This document shows, piece by piece, positions 53,205 through 61,335 of a stretch of 64,000 nucleotides of DNA. A model generated the notes under the pieces. It saw nothing but the letters and a program-made list of their open reading frames with translations, was not told the origin of the DNA and searched no databases. The translations under genes were made by a program, and so were the position numbers. This stretch comes from UBA7957 sp965222695 (GTDB lineage: Bacteria > Pseudomonadota > Gammaproteobacteria > Granulosicoccales > Granulosicoccaceae), in the NCBI GenBank assembly GCA_965222695.1, contig OZ244967.1, positions 248,001 to 312,000 on the forward strand, read 5' to 3'. Each line of letters starts with the position of its first letter. Positions within the stretch are counted from its first letter, which is position 1.

Positions 53205-54215
53205 ATGCCGGCAGATGATGAAAGACAGGTCGCTTTAATCGGTGCTGGACGAATCGGCCAGGTTCACGCGCGTGCAGTGAACGCGATTGCGTATACCCGG
53301 ATAAAATATATTGTGGATGTTGCGGAGACTGCAGCAGACAAACTTGCGGGAAAAATCGGTGCCGAGGCTGTAAAGATTGGTCAAGTGTTCGAAGACAATG
53401 CGGTCGATGCCGTGATTATCGCCAGCAGCACCGATACGCATGCCGAATTGCTGGATCTGTGCGCCAGGCATCGCAAGCCGGTATTTTGCGAAAAACCGAT
53501 AGATCATGATCTGCAAAGGGCGAGAGCCTGCGTTTCACGTCTGCAAGCCGCCGAAGTGCATTGCGGGCTTGGGTTTAATCGCCGGCATGATCCGCAGTTT
53601 TTCCGTTTGAAACAGCAAATCGTACAAGGGCGGATCGGTGATCTTGAAACACTGATCATTACCAGCAGAGATCCATCGCCGCCGCCGATTGAGTATATCA
53701 AGGTGTCCGGCGGCTTATTTGTCGATATGATGATTCATGATTTTGATATGGCGCGCTATCTTCTGGCCGAAGAACCGCAAACACTTTATGCGACCGGCAG
53801 CTCTCTGGTAGATCCGGATATAGGCCGGGCGGGCGATATTGATACCGCAAGCGTGATACTGACATCGGCATCCGGCAGGCAAGTCATTATTACCAATAGC
53901 CGTAGGAGCAGTTACGGATATGATCAACGTATCGAAGCGTTTGGTTCCAAGGGTATGCTGCAGGCGGAGAATAATCGTGAAACCAATCTTCGCTTTAGCG
54001 GTGAGGCCGGAGAAGTCCGCGAAACCCCGCATGATTTTTTCCTGGAGCGGTACGAAAAAGCCTATGAACGGGAGCTGATCGATTTTTTTAATTCTCTCTC
54101 TGCCGGCACATCTCCTTTGGCGGATGCGAATGATGGAGTAGAGGCCCTACGGCTTGCATTGGCGGCGAATGCATCACTGAAGCGCGGGCGGGTGGTAAAC
54201 CCGGCGGATTTTTGA
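53205..54215 (+). CDS. iolG: Inositol 2-dehydrogenase (Gfo/Idh/MocA family)
   Basis: This 336-aa NAD-dependent dehydrogenase converts myo-inositol to 2-keto-myo-inositol. The Rossmann motif is ALIGAGRIGQVHARAV, the catalytic-lysine motif is CEKPIDHDL, and the active-site acid/histidine region is GGLFVDMMIHDFDMARYLL. The last pattern is typical of IolG. The ATG follows the RpiR stop with no gap. Length matches the family (about 330 aa). Confidence 0.9.
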   Translation: MPADDERQVALIGAGRIGQVHARAVNAIAYTRIKYIVDVAETAADKLAGKIGAEAVKIGQVFEDNAVDAVIIASSTDTHAELLDLCARHRKPVFCEKPIDHDLQRARACVSRLQAAEVHCGLGFNRRHDPQFFRLKQQIVQGRIGDLETLIITSRDPSPPPIEYIKVSGGLFVDMMIHDFDMARYLLAEEPQTLYATGSSLVDPDIGRAGDIDTASVILTSASGRQVIITNSRRSSYGYDQRIEAFGSKGMLQAENNRETNLRFSGEAGEVRETPHDFFLERYEKAYERELIDFFNSLSAGTSPLADANDGVEALRLALAANASLKRGRVVNPADF

Positions 54216-54227
54216 AGGAATTTGAGC

Positions 54228-55037
54228 ATGAGTAAACTACTTTGCAGACCTGAACCTGATTCGGCGACCGGTCGTTATCTACACGTCACGCCAAAGTCAG
54301 CGGGCTGGAAATATGTGGGCTTTGACGCTTACGAACTCGCGCAAGGGCAATCCGTGAGGCTGCAGGACGATGCTATGGAAACATGTCTTGTACTTGTGTC
54401 CGGCAAGGCGGATGTAATCTGCGATGCGTCCCGGTGGACTGCCGCTGGCGACAGGATGAGTCCGTTTGAAGATAAAGCACCCTATTCGATTTATGCACCG
54501 GCCGGGCAGCCGATTTCGGTGTCGGCGCTTACCGACCTTGAGCTTGCGGTATGCAAAGCGCCTGGTAAAGGCGGGCAGACTGCCAGACTGATCGCGCCGG
54601 AAGATGTTGGCTATGAGTGCCGGGGCAGCGGCTCCAATACACGCCATATCTACAACATCCTGCCGGAAGATGCTGCTGCGGACAGCTTGCTTGTGGTGGA
54701 AGTAAAGACACCTTCGGGAAATTGGTCCAGTTACCCGCCTCACCGGCACGACAAAGACGATATTCCGGCTATCTCCTACCTGGAGGAGACCTACTATCAT
54801 CGAATCGATCCGCCTCAAGGCTTTGCTTTTCAACGCGTATATGATGATGAAGGCATACTGGATGAAACCATGACGGTTCACGATAAGGATCTGGTTATGG
54901 TGCCCAGGGGATATCATCCCTACGGAGTGCCCCACGGTTACTCAGGTTATTATCTGAACGTTATGGCGGGACCTGTCCGTACCTGGCGTTTTTTTAATCA
55001 GCCCGAACATGAATGGATAATTGAGAACAACCCCTAG
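54228..55037 (+). CDS. iolB: 5-deoxy-glucuronate isomerase
   Basis: This 269-aa bicupin isomerises 5-deoxy-glucuronate to 2-deoxy-5-keto-gluconate. It keeps the canonical IolB pattern: SGNWSSYPPHRHDKDD, YLEETYYHRIDPPQGFAFQ, VMVPRGYHPYGVPHGYSG, VMAGPVRTWRFFNQPEHEW. The ATG at 54228 follows GAAGGA; a TTG two codons upstream is also in frame. It is last in the regulator-iolG-iolB operon and is the closer match to standard IolB of the two copies in the window. Confidence 0.93.
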   Translation: MSKLLCRPEPDSATGRYLHVTPKSAGWKYVGFDAYELAQGQSVRLQDDAMETCLVLVSGKADVICDASRWTAAGDRMSPFEDKAPYSIYAPAGQPISVSALTDLELAVCKAPGKGGQTARLIAPEDVGYECRGSGSNTRHIYNILPEDAAADSLLVVEVKTPSGNWSSYPPHRHDKDDIPAISYLEETYYHRIDPPQGFAFQRVYDDEGILDETMTVHDKDLVMVPRGYHPYGVPHGYSGYYLNVMAGPVRTWRFFNQPEHEWIIENNP

Positions 55038-55073
55038 GGGAGGCCCTCAATCACCAACCTGGGCCACCCAGCC

Positions 55074-55141
55074 GTAGGAGCGAGGCGCCCTCGCGATGGT
55101 GTTTGTATTCGGCGTTTTATCGCTTGCAGGGCAAGCTCCAC
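55074..55141. repeat. REP doublet H
   Basis: GTAGGAGCGAGGCGCCCTCG (then CGA), an interior nearly identical to doublet G, and TCGCTTGCAGGGCAAGCTCC without the last TAC. It lies between convergent iolB and the oxidoreductase gene. Confidence 0.85.
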
Positions 55142-55164
55142 GGGGGTGGAAGTCTCCCGGACTA

Positions 55165-56334
55165 CTAGATATCAGGCAGTTTTTCCCAGCGTCCGCCGTT
55201 CATGCTTGACCGCAGTGCCGTCTCGACAAAGGCTACGCCTCGAACGCCGTCGTGAATATCGGGGGACCAAGCGGCATAGGGATTTGCCTGTTTACCTGTC
55301 AGTTGAGCAACAATCATTTCACTCAGATCGAGATACAGATTGGCAAATGCCTCACGGTATCCTTCCGGATGGCCGATAGCGACATGGCTTGCATATTCCG
55401 CCGCAGGCAATAATTTCCTGCCGCCTTTGGTCAGGATTTGCATCGCGTCATTTAACGGCCGGTAGATGAGTTCGTTGGGTTGCTCCTGGACCCAATCCAG
55501 GCCGGCCTTGCTGCCGAAGACACGGACTCGCAGGCCGTGTGTCGCACCGGCCGCGGCCTGAGTGACCCAATACACACCTCGCGCGCCGTTGGCATATTGC
55601 GATAAAATGCCGCAATAGTCATGGGCCGTTCGATTCGGCACCAGGGTAGCGACATCCGCACTGATTTGTGAGGGTAGCTGCCCGGTAATATAGGAAGTGA
55701 GGTGGTGACAATGCGTGGCGATGTCGCCGAGAATAAGGGAAGGGCCCGCGATTGCCGGATCCATATGCCAGTTTTTGGCTTGTATTTCTGACTCAGTCAA
55801 TTCCGCCAGATGCCCCTGAACGTATTCACACTGGATCATTCTCAATTCGCCGAGCATTCCGGATTCAACCATCGCACGCGCCTGGCGTACCATTGGATAG
55901 CCGGTATAGGCGTAAGCGACAATGTATTGCCGGCCGGATGAGACGACCCGCGCAGCCAGATCCCGAGCCTCGGCAAGTGCGATCGTCAGCGGCTTTTCAC
56001 AGATCACATGAAATCCGCAATCAAGTGCTTTCACCGAGAGATCGTAGTGTGTATTGTTCGGCGTCATGATCGCCAGAACGTCTATGGCTTGTTTATGACG
56101 GGATTCACCCCTGAACAGTGCGTCTTGTGTGGCATAGGGCCGCGGGATATTCATTGCCTTGGCCGCGGCGATCGAACGGTCCGGGTCAGATGAAAGGACA
56201 CCGGCGACCAGCTCATATTGCTCATGCAGTAACGCGGCACCCCGATGTATCTGGCCGATAAATGAACCCGGTCCGCCGCCAATGACGCCGAGCCTCAATT
56301 TACGTCCGATTTTCGCTACATTGTTTCTGTTCAT
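55165..56334 (-). CDS. Gfo/Idh/MocA-family oxidoreductase (paralogue 2)
   Basis: This 389-aa dehydrogenase has the Rossmann motif LGVIGGGPGSFIGQIH and the catalytic-lysine motif CEKPLT. Active-site segment is GDIATHCHHLTSYITGQ. It shares YPMVRQARAMV, WVQEQPNELIY and GHPEGYREAFANLY with the proteins at 41469 and 61336. It is downstream of EamA and GntR genes in a leftward operon. Confidence 0.88.
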   Translation of the reverse strand: MNRNNVAKIGRKLRLGVIGGGPGSFIGQIHRGAALLHEQYELVAGVLSSDPDRSIAAAKAMNIPRPYATQDALFRGESRHKQAIDVLAIMTPNNTHYDLSVKALDCGFHVICEKPLTIALAEARDLAARVVSSGRQYIVAYAYTGYPMVRQARAMVESGMLGELRMIQCEYVQGHLAELTESEIQAKNWHMDPAIAGPSLILGDIATHCHHLTSYITGQLPSQISADVATLVPNRTAHDYCGILSQYANGARGVYWVTQAAAGATHGLRVRVFGSKAGLDWVQEQPNELIYRPLNDAMQILTKGGRKLLPAAEYASHVAIGHPEGYREAFANLYLDLSEMIVAQLTGKQANPYAAWSPDIHDGVRGVAFVETALRSSMNGGRWEKLPDI

Positions 56335-56348
56335 CTGCGGGGTTCCTA

Positions 56349-57323
56349 TTACTCGGAGTTTCGTCTATTTTCAGATTCCGTACTCGGTACAGGGGCTGCG
56401 CTAACCATGCGTATATTTCGTGTACGCAAAATCGGCTTGATGCGGGAAACCCGGGTTTCCCGCCAGACCATCAACACGCCTGACAGAATCGTGATTGCCG
56501 AACCGGCGAGAATATATTGATCTACACTTTCTCCGAAAAATACAACTCCGTAAAACAGTGCCCAGACCAGTTGACTGTACTGCATCGGGGCGGCGAGTGC
56601 CGCGGGGGCATTGCGATATCCGTTAAGCAGTAGTAATTGTCCCAACAAGGCCAATACCCCGATCAGAAACATCACGGCGAGGTCCGCAATCGGCATGGGG
56701 CGGTAAACAAAAAAAAGCATACTTCCGGAGAACAGAATATTGGTGATCATAGGCACCAGAATCAGGGTAGCAGCGTGCTCGCTTTGCCCGATTTTTCTTG
56801 AAATAACCGCTGCGCCTGCGCTTGAGAAGGCTGTCATCAGACCAAAGAAGTGCCCCATCTGTAAGTTTTCCGGAGAAGGTCGAAGCACAATCCCAATACC
56901 GATCAAGCCCAGGATAATACTGAACCAGCGAAACCAGTGGATCTTCTCCCCCAGAACCGGTATGGCCAGAAGAGAGATGATCAAGGGCGTCATAAACAGC
57001 AAAACATAGACTTGAACCATGGGTGCCATTGAAAATCCAAGAAAGGCACAGCATAGAGCCAGTGTCATTAGCAAGGCCCGTAACAAGACCAGAAACGGAT
57101 TTTTCGGCCGCAGGGATATGGCGCGCGCGTCATACATGCGGGCTAATGAAAAGGGTACATAACCGAACAGCATGGCGAAAAAAATGATCTGGAACACCGA
57201 ATAATCCGAACCTGACAGCCATTTCACCAGAAAATCGTGCAGGGAGAAGACAGCAAAGCCGGCCAATGCGAAAAGTATTCCCTTCATGGAAGGATTCGAT
57301 GAGTTTTCCGGCGGGTTTTTCAT
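56349..57323 (-). CDS. EamA/DMT-family permease
   Basis: This 324-aa protein has ten membrane segments in two EamA repeats (GILFALAGFAVFSLHDFLVKWLSG at the start; QYILAGSAITILSGVLMVWRE at the end). The ATG at 57323 gives a normal DMT N-terminus. An alternative TTG at 57404 would overlap the GntR stop by four bases (TTGA) and add 27 residues. It may export or import the substrate of the adjacent oxidoreductase. Confidence 0.85.
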   Translation of the reverse strand: MKNPPENSSNPSMKGILFALAGFAVFSLHDFLVKWLSGSDYSVFQIIFFAMLFGYVPFSLARMYDARAISLRPKNPFLVLLRALLMTLALCCAFLGFSMAPMVQVYVLLFMTPLIISLLAIPVLGEKIHWFRWFSIILGLIGIGIVLRPSPENLQMGHFFGLMTAFSSAGAAVISRKIGQSEHAATLILVPMITNILFSGSMLFFVYRPMPIADLAVMFLIGVLALLGQLLLLNGYRNAPAALAAPMQYSQLVWALFYGVVFFGESVDQYILAGSAITILSGVLMVWRETRVSRIKPILRTRNIRMVSAAPVPSTESENRRNSE

Positions 57324-57400
57324 AAACGTATCGAGATGTCGGACCAAGAGCCTGTTATCCAGGCACTCCGGATCTGCGTTTTGCCATTGTGAAGTGTTTG

Positions 57401-58069
57401 TCAAAAAGCGAGCATGGAATGATTCAGACCGCCCCTTATATGATCCTCGAGAACACTCTGAGCGCGTTTGATATTTCTTGCGAGTGAGGCATCGAGAATT
57501 TCCTTATGTTCACCGGCCGCGTCCTCGCCACGAAACGTCAAAACCTGCATCTGGTACCTCAGGTATTTGTTGAATATTGTGGAATGCAGGGCAAGTAGAT
57601 TATTCGAGTTACAGGCCTGAATCGATGCTTTGTGAAATTCTCCGTCGTATTGCTTCCACAGTTCCTTTTGCGAGTGATCGCCTGCAAGCATGCGTTCCTC
57701 CATCAGGTGCAATTTGTGATATGCGGCGACCAGATTGGCTTCCCATTCGGCATCGCCATTTTCTATCGATGCCTTTAGCGCATGGGTTTCCAGCAGAATT
57801 CTCAGATTGGCGATTTCAATCAAATCTTCTTTCGACACGGGTGCGACAAAGAATCCGCGTTGCTCCGCAGCGGAAACAAACCCCTCGCTGGCGAGCCTGT
57901 TCAAGGCTTCCCTCAGGGTGGAGACACTGGCGGCGTACTGAGTCTTCAATCCGTCGAGTTTTAATTTCGTGCCGGGTGTCAGGTTTCCGAAGATGATGTC
58001 GTGCTTGATGGTTTCATAGGCACCTAAGCCAACGGTGGAAAATTCTTTTTTCATGGCTTGATAATACAT
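57401..58069 (-). CDS. GntR-family (FadR/FCD subfamily) transcriptional regulator
   Basis: This 222-aa regulator has an N-terminal winged helix (AYETIKHDIIFGNLTPGTKLKLDGL, then SVSTLREALNRLASEGFV) and a C-terminal all-helical FCD effector-binding domain. The FCD metal-site residues expected in such domains are in EFHKASIQACN and AAGEHKEILDASL. The start is either 58069 (ATG, GGGAAA just upstream) or 58054. It heads the operon GntR-EamA-oxidoreductase and is divergent from the oxidoreductase at 58358. Confidence 0.85.
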   Translation of the reverse strand: MYYQAMKKEFSTVGLGAYETIKHDIIFGNLTPGTKLKLDGLKTQYAASVSTLREALNRLASEGFVSAAEQRGFFVAPVSKEDLIEIANLRILLETHALKASIENGDAEWEANLVAAYHKLHLMEERMLAGDHSQKELWKQYDGEFHKASIQACNSNNLLALHSTIFNKYLRYQMQVLTFRGEDAAGEHKEILDASLARNIKRAQSVLEDHIRGGLNHSMLAF

Positions 58070-58140
58070 GATTTCCCATGCATTCGCCGTTAAAAATGAT
58101 TTTTTTGCAATTATTCCAAATTTCAAAAAACTCTGATAAT

Positions 58141-58166
58141 ATTAAAAATAACATATATATTTTAAT
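58141..58166. promoter_or_regulatory. AT-rich inverted repeat near the GntR gene
   Basis: ATTAAAA (58141-58147) and TTTTAAT (58160-58166) are inverted, 12 bp apart, in a strongly AT-rich part of the 288-bp gap between two divergent operons. It is a possible operator or promoter upstream sequence. The rest of the gap (58070-58357) shows no gene. Confidence 0.3.
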
Positions 58167-58357
58167 AGATAGGATGAACTATGAATTTTCGTTTAGAGCC
58201 TCTTGGCATAAACAGGCTGAGTGAAGATGTCTAACTCATTGAATTTCAAACGTTTCGTTTGCTTGATCCCTCATCGCAGGCATCTCCGATCCTTCGGGTT
58301 TTTCTGAAATGATGAGAGCTGGTCAGCGATGCATAAGGCTCTCGGGAGCGCGATGGT

Positions 58358-59413
58358 GTGAATAAGCCCGTGCTGATTGCCGTCACCGGTGCCGGATTGG
58401 TCGGAAAGCGACATATCAATGCGATTATGCATTGCAGAGAGACAGAACTGTGCGCGATCGTCGACCCGAGTCACCACGCTAAGCCGCTTGCCTCGGCGTT
58501 GGGGTCGCCGTGGTATCCGTCTCTGACGGAAATGTTCGCCAAGGAAAAACCGGACGGCGTGATCCTCGCGACACCGAATAAAGTTCACGTTGAAAACGGA
58601 CTGGAGTGTATTTCTTCGTCCTGCCCCGTATTAGTTGAAAAACCCCTGGCCACTTCCGCCGATGAAGCCGCGGGATTAGTTGATCAGGCCCGTATCGCAG
58701 GAATACCGATTCTGGTCGGACACCATCGCCGCCATAACGCATTGGTCCGAAAGGCTCGCGAGCTGATCGATTCGGGGAGGCTCGGGCGGATGCGCGCCGT
58801 ACACACAAGCTGCTGGTTATATAAACCGGATGACTATTTTAACGACGCACCCTGGAGAAAAACTCACGGCGCCGGGCCGATTTCAGTCAATCTGGTACAT
58901 GATGTTGATTTGATCCGCTATCTTTGCGGAGATGTAGTCAGTGTACAAGCGCAGTCCACAGTCTCGGTTCGAGGTCACGAAAATGAGGATGCCGCGGCGG
59001 CGGTCGTGCGATTCGCCAACGGTGCAATCGGGACCATCTCGGTGTCCGATGCTATCGTCTCGCCGTGGAGTTGGGAATTAACCGCCCGCGAAAACCCGGT
59101 GTATCCGCCGACCCCGCAGAGTTCTTATATGATAGGTGGCACTCACGGCTCTCTGTCGCTGCCTGACCTTACACTTTGGGAGAATAAGGGTAAGAGAAGC
59201 TGGTGGTCACCAATCAGCGCCACTTCAACACCTCGTGATTATTCGGACCCGTTTATCAGCCAGATCAAACAATTCGCCGCCGTTATCGCCGGTCTGGAAG
59301 AGCCGCTGGTTTCGGGAGAAGAGGGGCTGAAAACGCTGCGCGTGATCGAGGCTATACAGAGTTCGGCGAGATCCGGTGATACTGTCTGCCTGGATCATGA
59401 GGGTTGTAATTGA
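58358..59413 (+). CDS. Gfo/Idh/MocA-family oxidoreductase
   Basis: This 351-aa NAD(P)-dependent dehydrogenase has the Rossmann motif VTGAGLVGKRHINAI and the catalytic-lysine motif VEKPLATS. The active-site segment is GPISVNLVHDVDLIRYLCGD. It is a different subfamily from the YPMVRQAR group. The start is a GTG at 58358. It is the first gene of a four-gene rightward operon (gaps 36, 33 and 65 bp). The substrate is unknown. Confidence 0.87.
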   Translation: MNKPVLIAVTGAGLVGKRHINAIMHCRETELCAIVDPSHHAKPLASALGSPWYPSLTEMFAKEKPDGVILATPNKVHVENGLECISSSCPVLVEKPLATSADEAAGLVDQARIAGIPILVGHHRRHNALVRKARELIDSGRLGRMRAVHTSCWLYKPDDYFNDAPWRKTHGAGPISVNLVHDVDLIRYLCGDVVSVQAQSTVSVRGHENEDAAAAVVRFANGAIGTISVSDAIVSPWSWELTARENPVYPPTPQSSYMIGGTHGSLSLPDLTLWENKGKRSWWSPISATSTPRDYSDPFISQIKQFAAVIAGLEEPLVSGEEGLKTLRVIEAIQSSARSGDTVCLDHEGCN

Positions 59414-59449
59414 AACATCCGAATTTCCGAACATGAGAGAGAATCGTCC

Positions 59450-60601
59450 ATGAAAAAGCTCCGTGTAGGCTTGATCGGTTGTGGCGTCATCAGTGATATC
59501 TATCTGACAACCTGTCGCAAATTTGAAATCCTGGATATTGTTGCATGTGCAAGCCTGGATCCGGAGCAATCAAAAGAGAAGGCGGAACAATACGGTATTC
59601 CCAGGGTTTGCAGTTCCGACGAGATCATCAGAGACCCTGATATAGATTGTATACTGAATCTGACCATACCCTCGGTGCACGCCGAAATCAGCCTTGCGGC
59701 TTTGGAAAACAATAAGCATGTCTATTCGGAAAAACCGTTTGTGACCCGACTGGAGGACGGAAGAAGAATACTTGAGCTTGCCGGTTCAAAGGGATTGTAC
59801 GTGGGCAACGCACCCGATACCTTTTTGGGAAGCAGGCTTCAGACTTGCAGAAATTTGATTGAAAAAGGAATTATAGGTAAACCAACCGGCGTGGCGGCTT
59901 TCGCGGGGACTCACGGTGTTGAAAGACATCATCCGAACCCGGATTTCTATTACAAGCCAGGCGGAGGGCCGTTGTTCGATCTTGGCCCTTACTATCTGAC
60001 GGCAATGATAGCTTTGCTGGGCCCGGTGGCAAGAGGCTGCGGTTTTTCAAAAAAAACCTTTAACGAAAGAATGATAGAGTCGCAACCAAGAAACGGTGAA
60101 TTTATCAAGGTTGAAGTCGATACTCACGTCTGTGGCATGCTGGAGTTTTCAAACGGCGTTGTCGGAACAATTATGACCAGTTTTGACATCTGGGATTCAC
60201 AATTGCCAAGGCTGGAGATATACGGTGAAAATGGAACTATCTGCATCCCCGATCCTGATCCGGTTCATGGAGCCAACATCTTTGGCGGTGATGTCCTTTA
60301 TAAGACAAAAGAGACGGCCCGTTGGAATTACAAGCCCAGGGCGCAGGGTTTGGATGAATGGGACAGTGCCGAAATGAACCATGGATTTGAAGAAGATTCC
60401 AGAGGCCTCGGGCTTGCCGATATGGCTTACGCCATCCACAATAGCAGACCCCATCGGGCCAATGGGGAAATGGCCTTTCATGTGTTTGAAGTCATGATGG
60501 GAATACTGGAATCCTCAAAGAGTGGAAAATACAGCGTATTCCAAAGCAGCTGCAATGTGCCGGCACCACTGCCCGAAGATTTTCCCTTGAGTGAGAAATA
60601 G
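59450..60601 (+). CDS. Gfo/Idh/MocA-family oxidoreductase with unusual codon use
   Basis: This 383-aa dehydrogenase has the Rossmann motif VGLIGCGVISDIYL, the catalytic-lysine motif SEKPFVT and the active-site segment GGGPLFDLGPYYLTAMIALLG. Of 19 arginine codons that I read between its start and residue ~330, 14 are AGA or AGG, unlike its neighbours. It is probably a recent acquisition. The ATG is 36 bp after the previous stop. Confidence 0.85.
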   Translation: MKKLRVGLIGCGVISDIYLTTCRKFEILDIVACASLDPEQSKEKAEQYGIPRVCSSDEIIRDPDIDCILNLTIPSVHAEISLAALENNKHVYSEKPFVTRLEDGRRILELAGSKGLYVGNAPDTFLGSRLQTCRNLIEKGIIGKPTGVAAFAGTHGVERHHPNPDFYYKPGGGPLFDLGPYYLTAMIALLGPVARGCGFSKKTFNERMIESQPRNGEFIKVEVDTHVCGMLEFSNGVVGTIMTSFDIWDSQLPRLEIYGENGTICIPDPDPVHGANIFGGDVLYKTKETARWNYKPRAQGLDEWDSAEMNHGFEEDSRGLGLADMAYAIHNSRPHRANGEMAFHVFEVMMGILESSKSGKYSVFQSSCNVPAPLPEDFPLSEK

Positions 60602-60634
60602 ACTCAGTTCGGTTTCTATATTGGAAGATGCGTT

Positions 60635-61270
60635 ATGAGCATAAAGACTTTGGATTTCGCAGAACCTTTTTTTTCCGTGAAATACCTGCAGAGAGAACAT
60701 AGGCATCAAATCAAGGATAAAAGTATCGTTGTCAACGTTTCAGAGCAGCCGATAAAAATACAGGCGCAACGCCTTGAATTTCTCCATTCAGTAGTCGTCA
60801 CCAATACTACGCTCGAAGGGATAGAAAGAGGGATACTGGTAGAGAATTTTGCAGGCCGTGGAGAGGATGCGGCGTTTTTCGATAAGGTTAAGAAAATCTG
60901 GCCTTTGGCATATGACATCAGAAAAGAGGAACGGCTCAAGGATGTCAGCCATTACATATCGCCTAAGGTCAGCCTGGGGAATGTTCAACTCAGCATGTAT
61001 CACGCAGGTTCGGTTCCGCTAAATGTCGGTTTGCACAAGCTTCATACGCATTGCGGCGACAAGGTACTCAAGGAGGTTCATACGCAGATTGTCGGATACG
61101 GAAAAATGCAACAGTGTCTGGAGCAAGACATCAATACCCTGTACCTTGAGGAAGCTATGGCACCCGGCGCAACCCATAAGCCCATGTTTGATGAGCAGGG
61201 GAATTACCCATGGCATCAATACGAAACGATTACTCCCGGAATATTTATGGCGATCGAGATACTGTCATAA
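60635..61270 (+). CDS. Unrecognised cupin-like protein
   Basis: This 211-aa protein matches no family I can name. The C-terminal half fits cupin motif 1 loosely (GLHKLHTHCGDKVLKEVHTQIVGYG, with HxH, Glu and His in order) and motif 2 (EEAMAPGATHKPM). The final stretch YPWHQYETITPGIFMAIEIL is distinctive. It is placed between two oxidoreductases in the same operon. A role as a sugar-acid isomerase, epimerase or binding protein is inference only. Confidence 0.7.
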   Translation: MSIKTLDFAEPFFSVKYLQREHRHQIKDKSIVVNVSEQPIKIQAQRLEFLHSVVVTNTTLEGIERGILVENFAGRGEDAAFFDKVKKIWPLAYDIRKEERLKDVSHYISPKVSLGNVQLSMYHAGSVPLNVGLHKLHTHCGDKVLKEVHTQIVGYGKMQQCLEQDINTLYLEEAMAPGATHKPMFDEQGNYPWHQYETITPGIFMAIEILS

Positions 61271-61335
61271 ATTGATTGTGGCCGTATAACAAGATGCTTG
61301 ATATCAAGAATAGTCGTCCGCGTTGAGGAGAGGAT

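Noticed and set aside
4584..55141. CRISPR array
   Set aside because: The repeats are inverted doublets scattered over 50 kb at single sites, not direct repeats with regular spacers.
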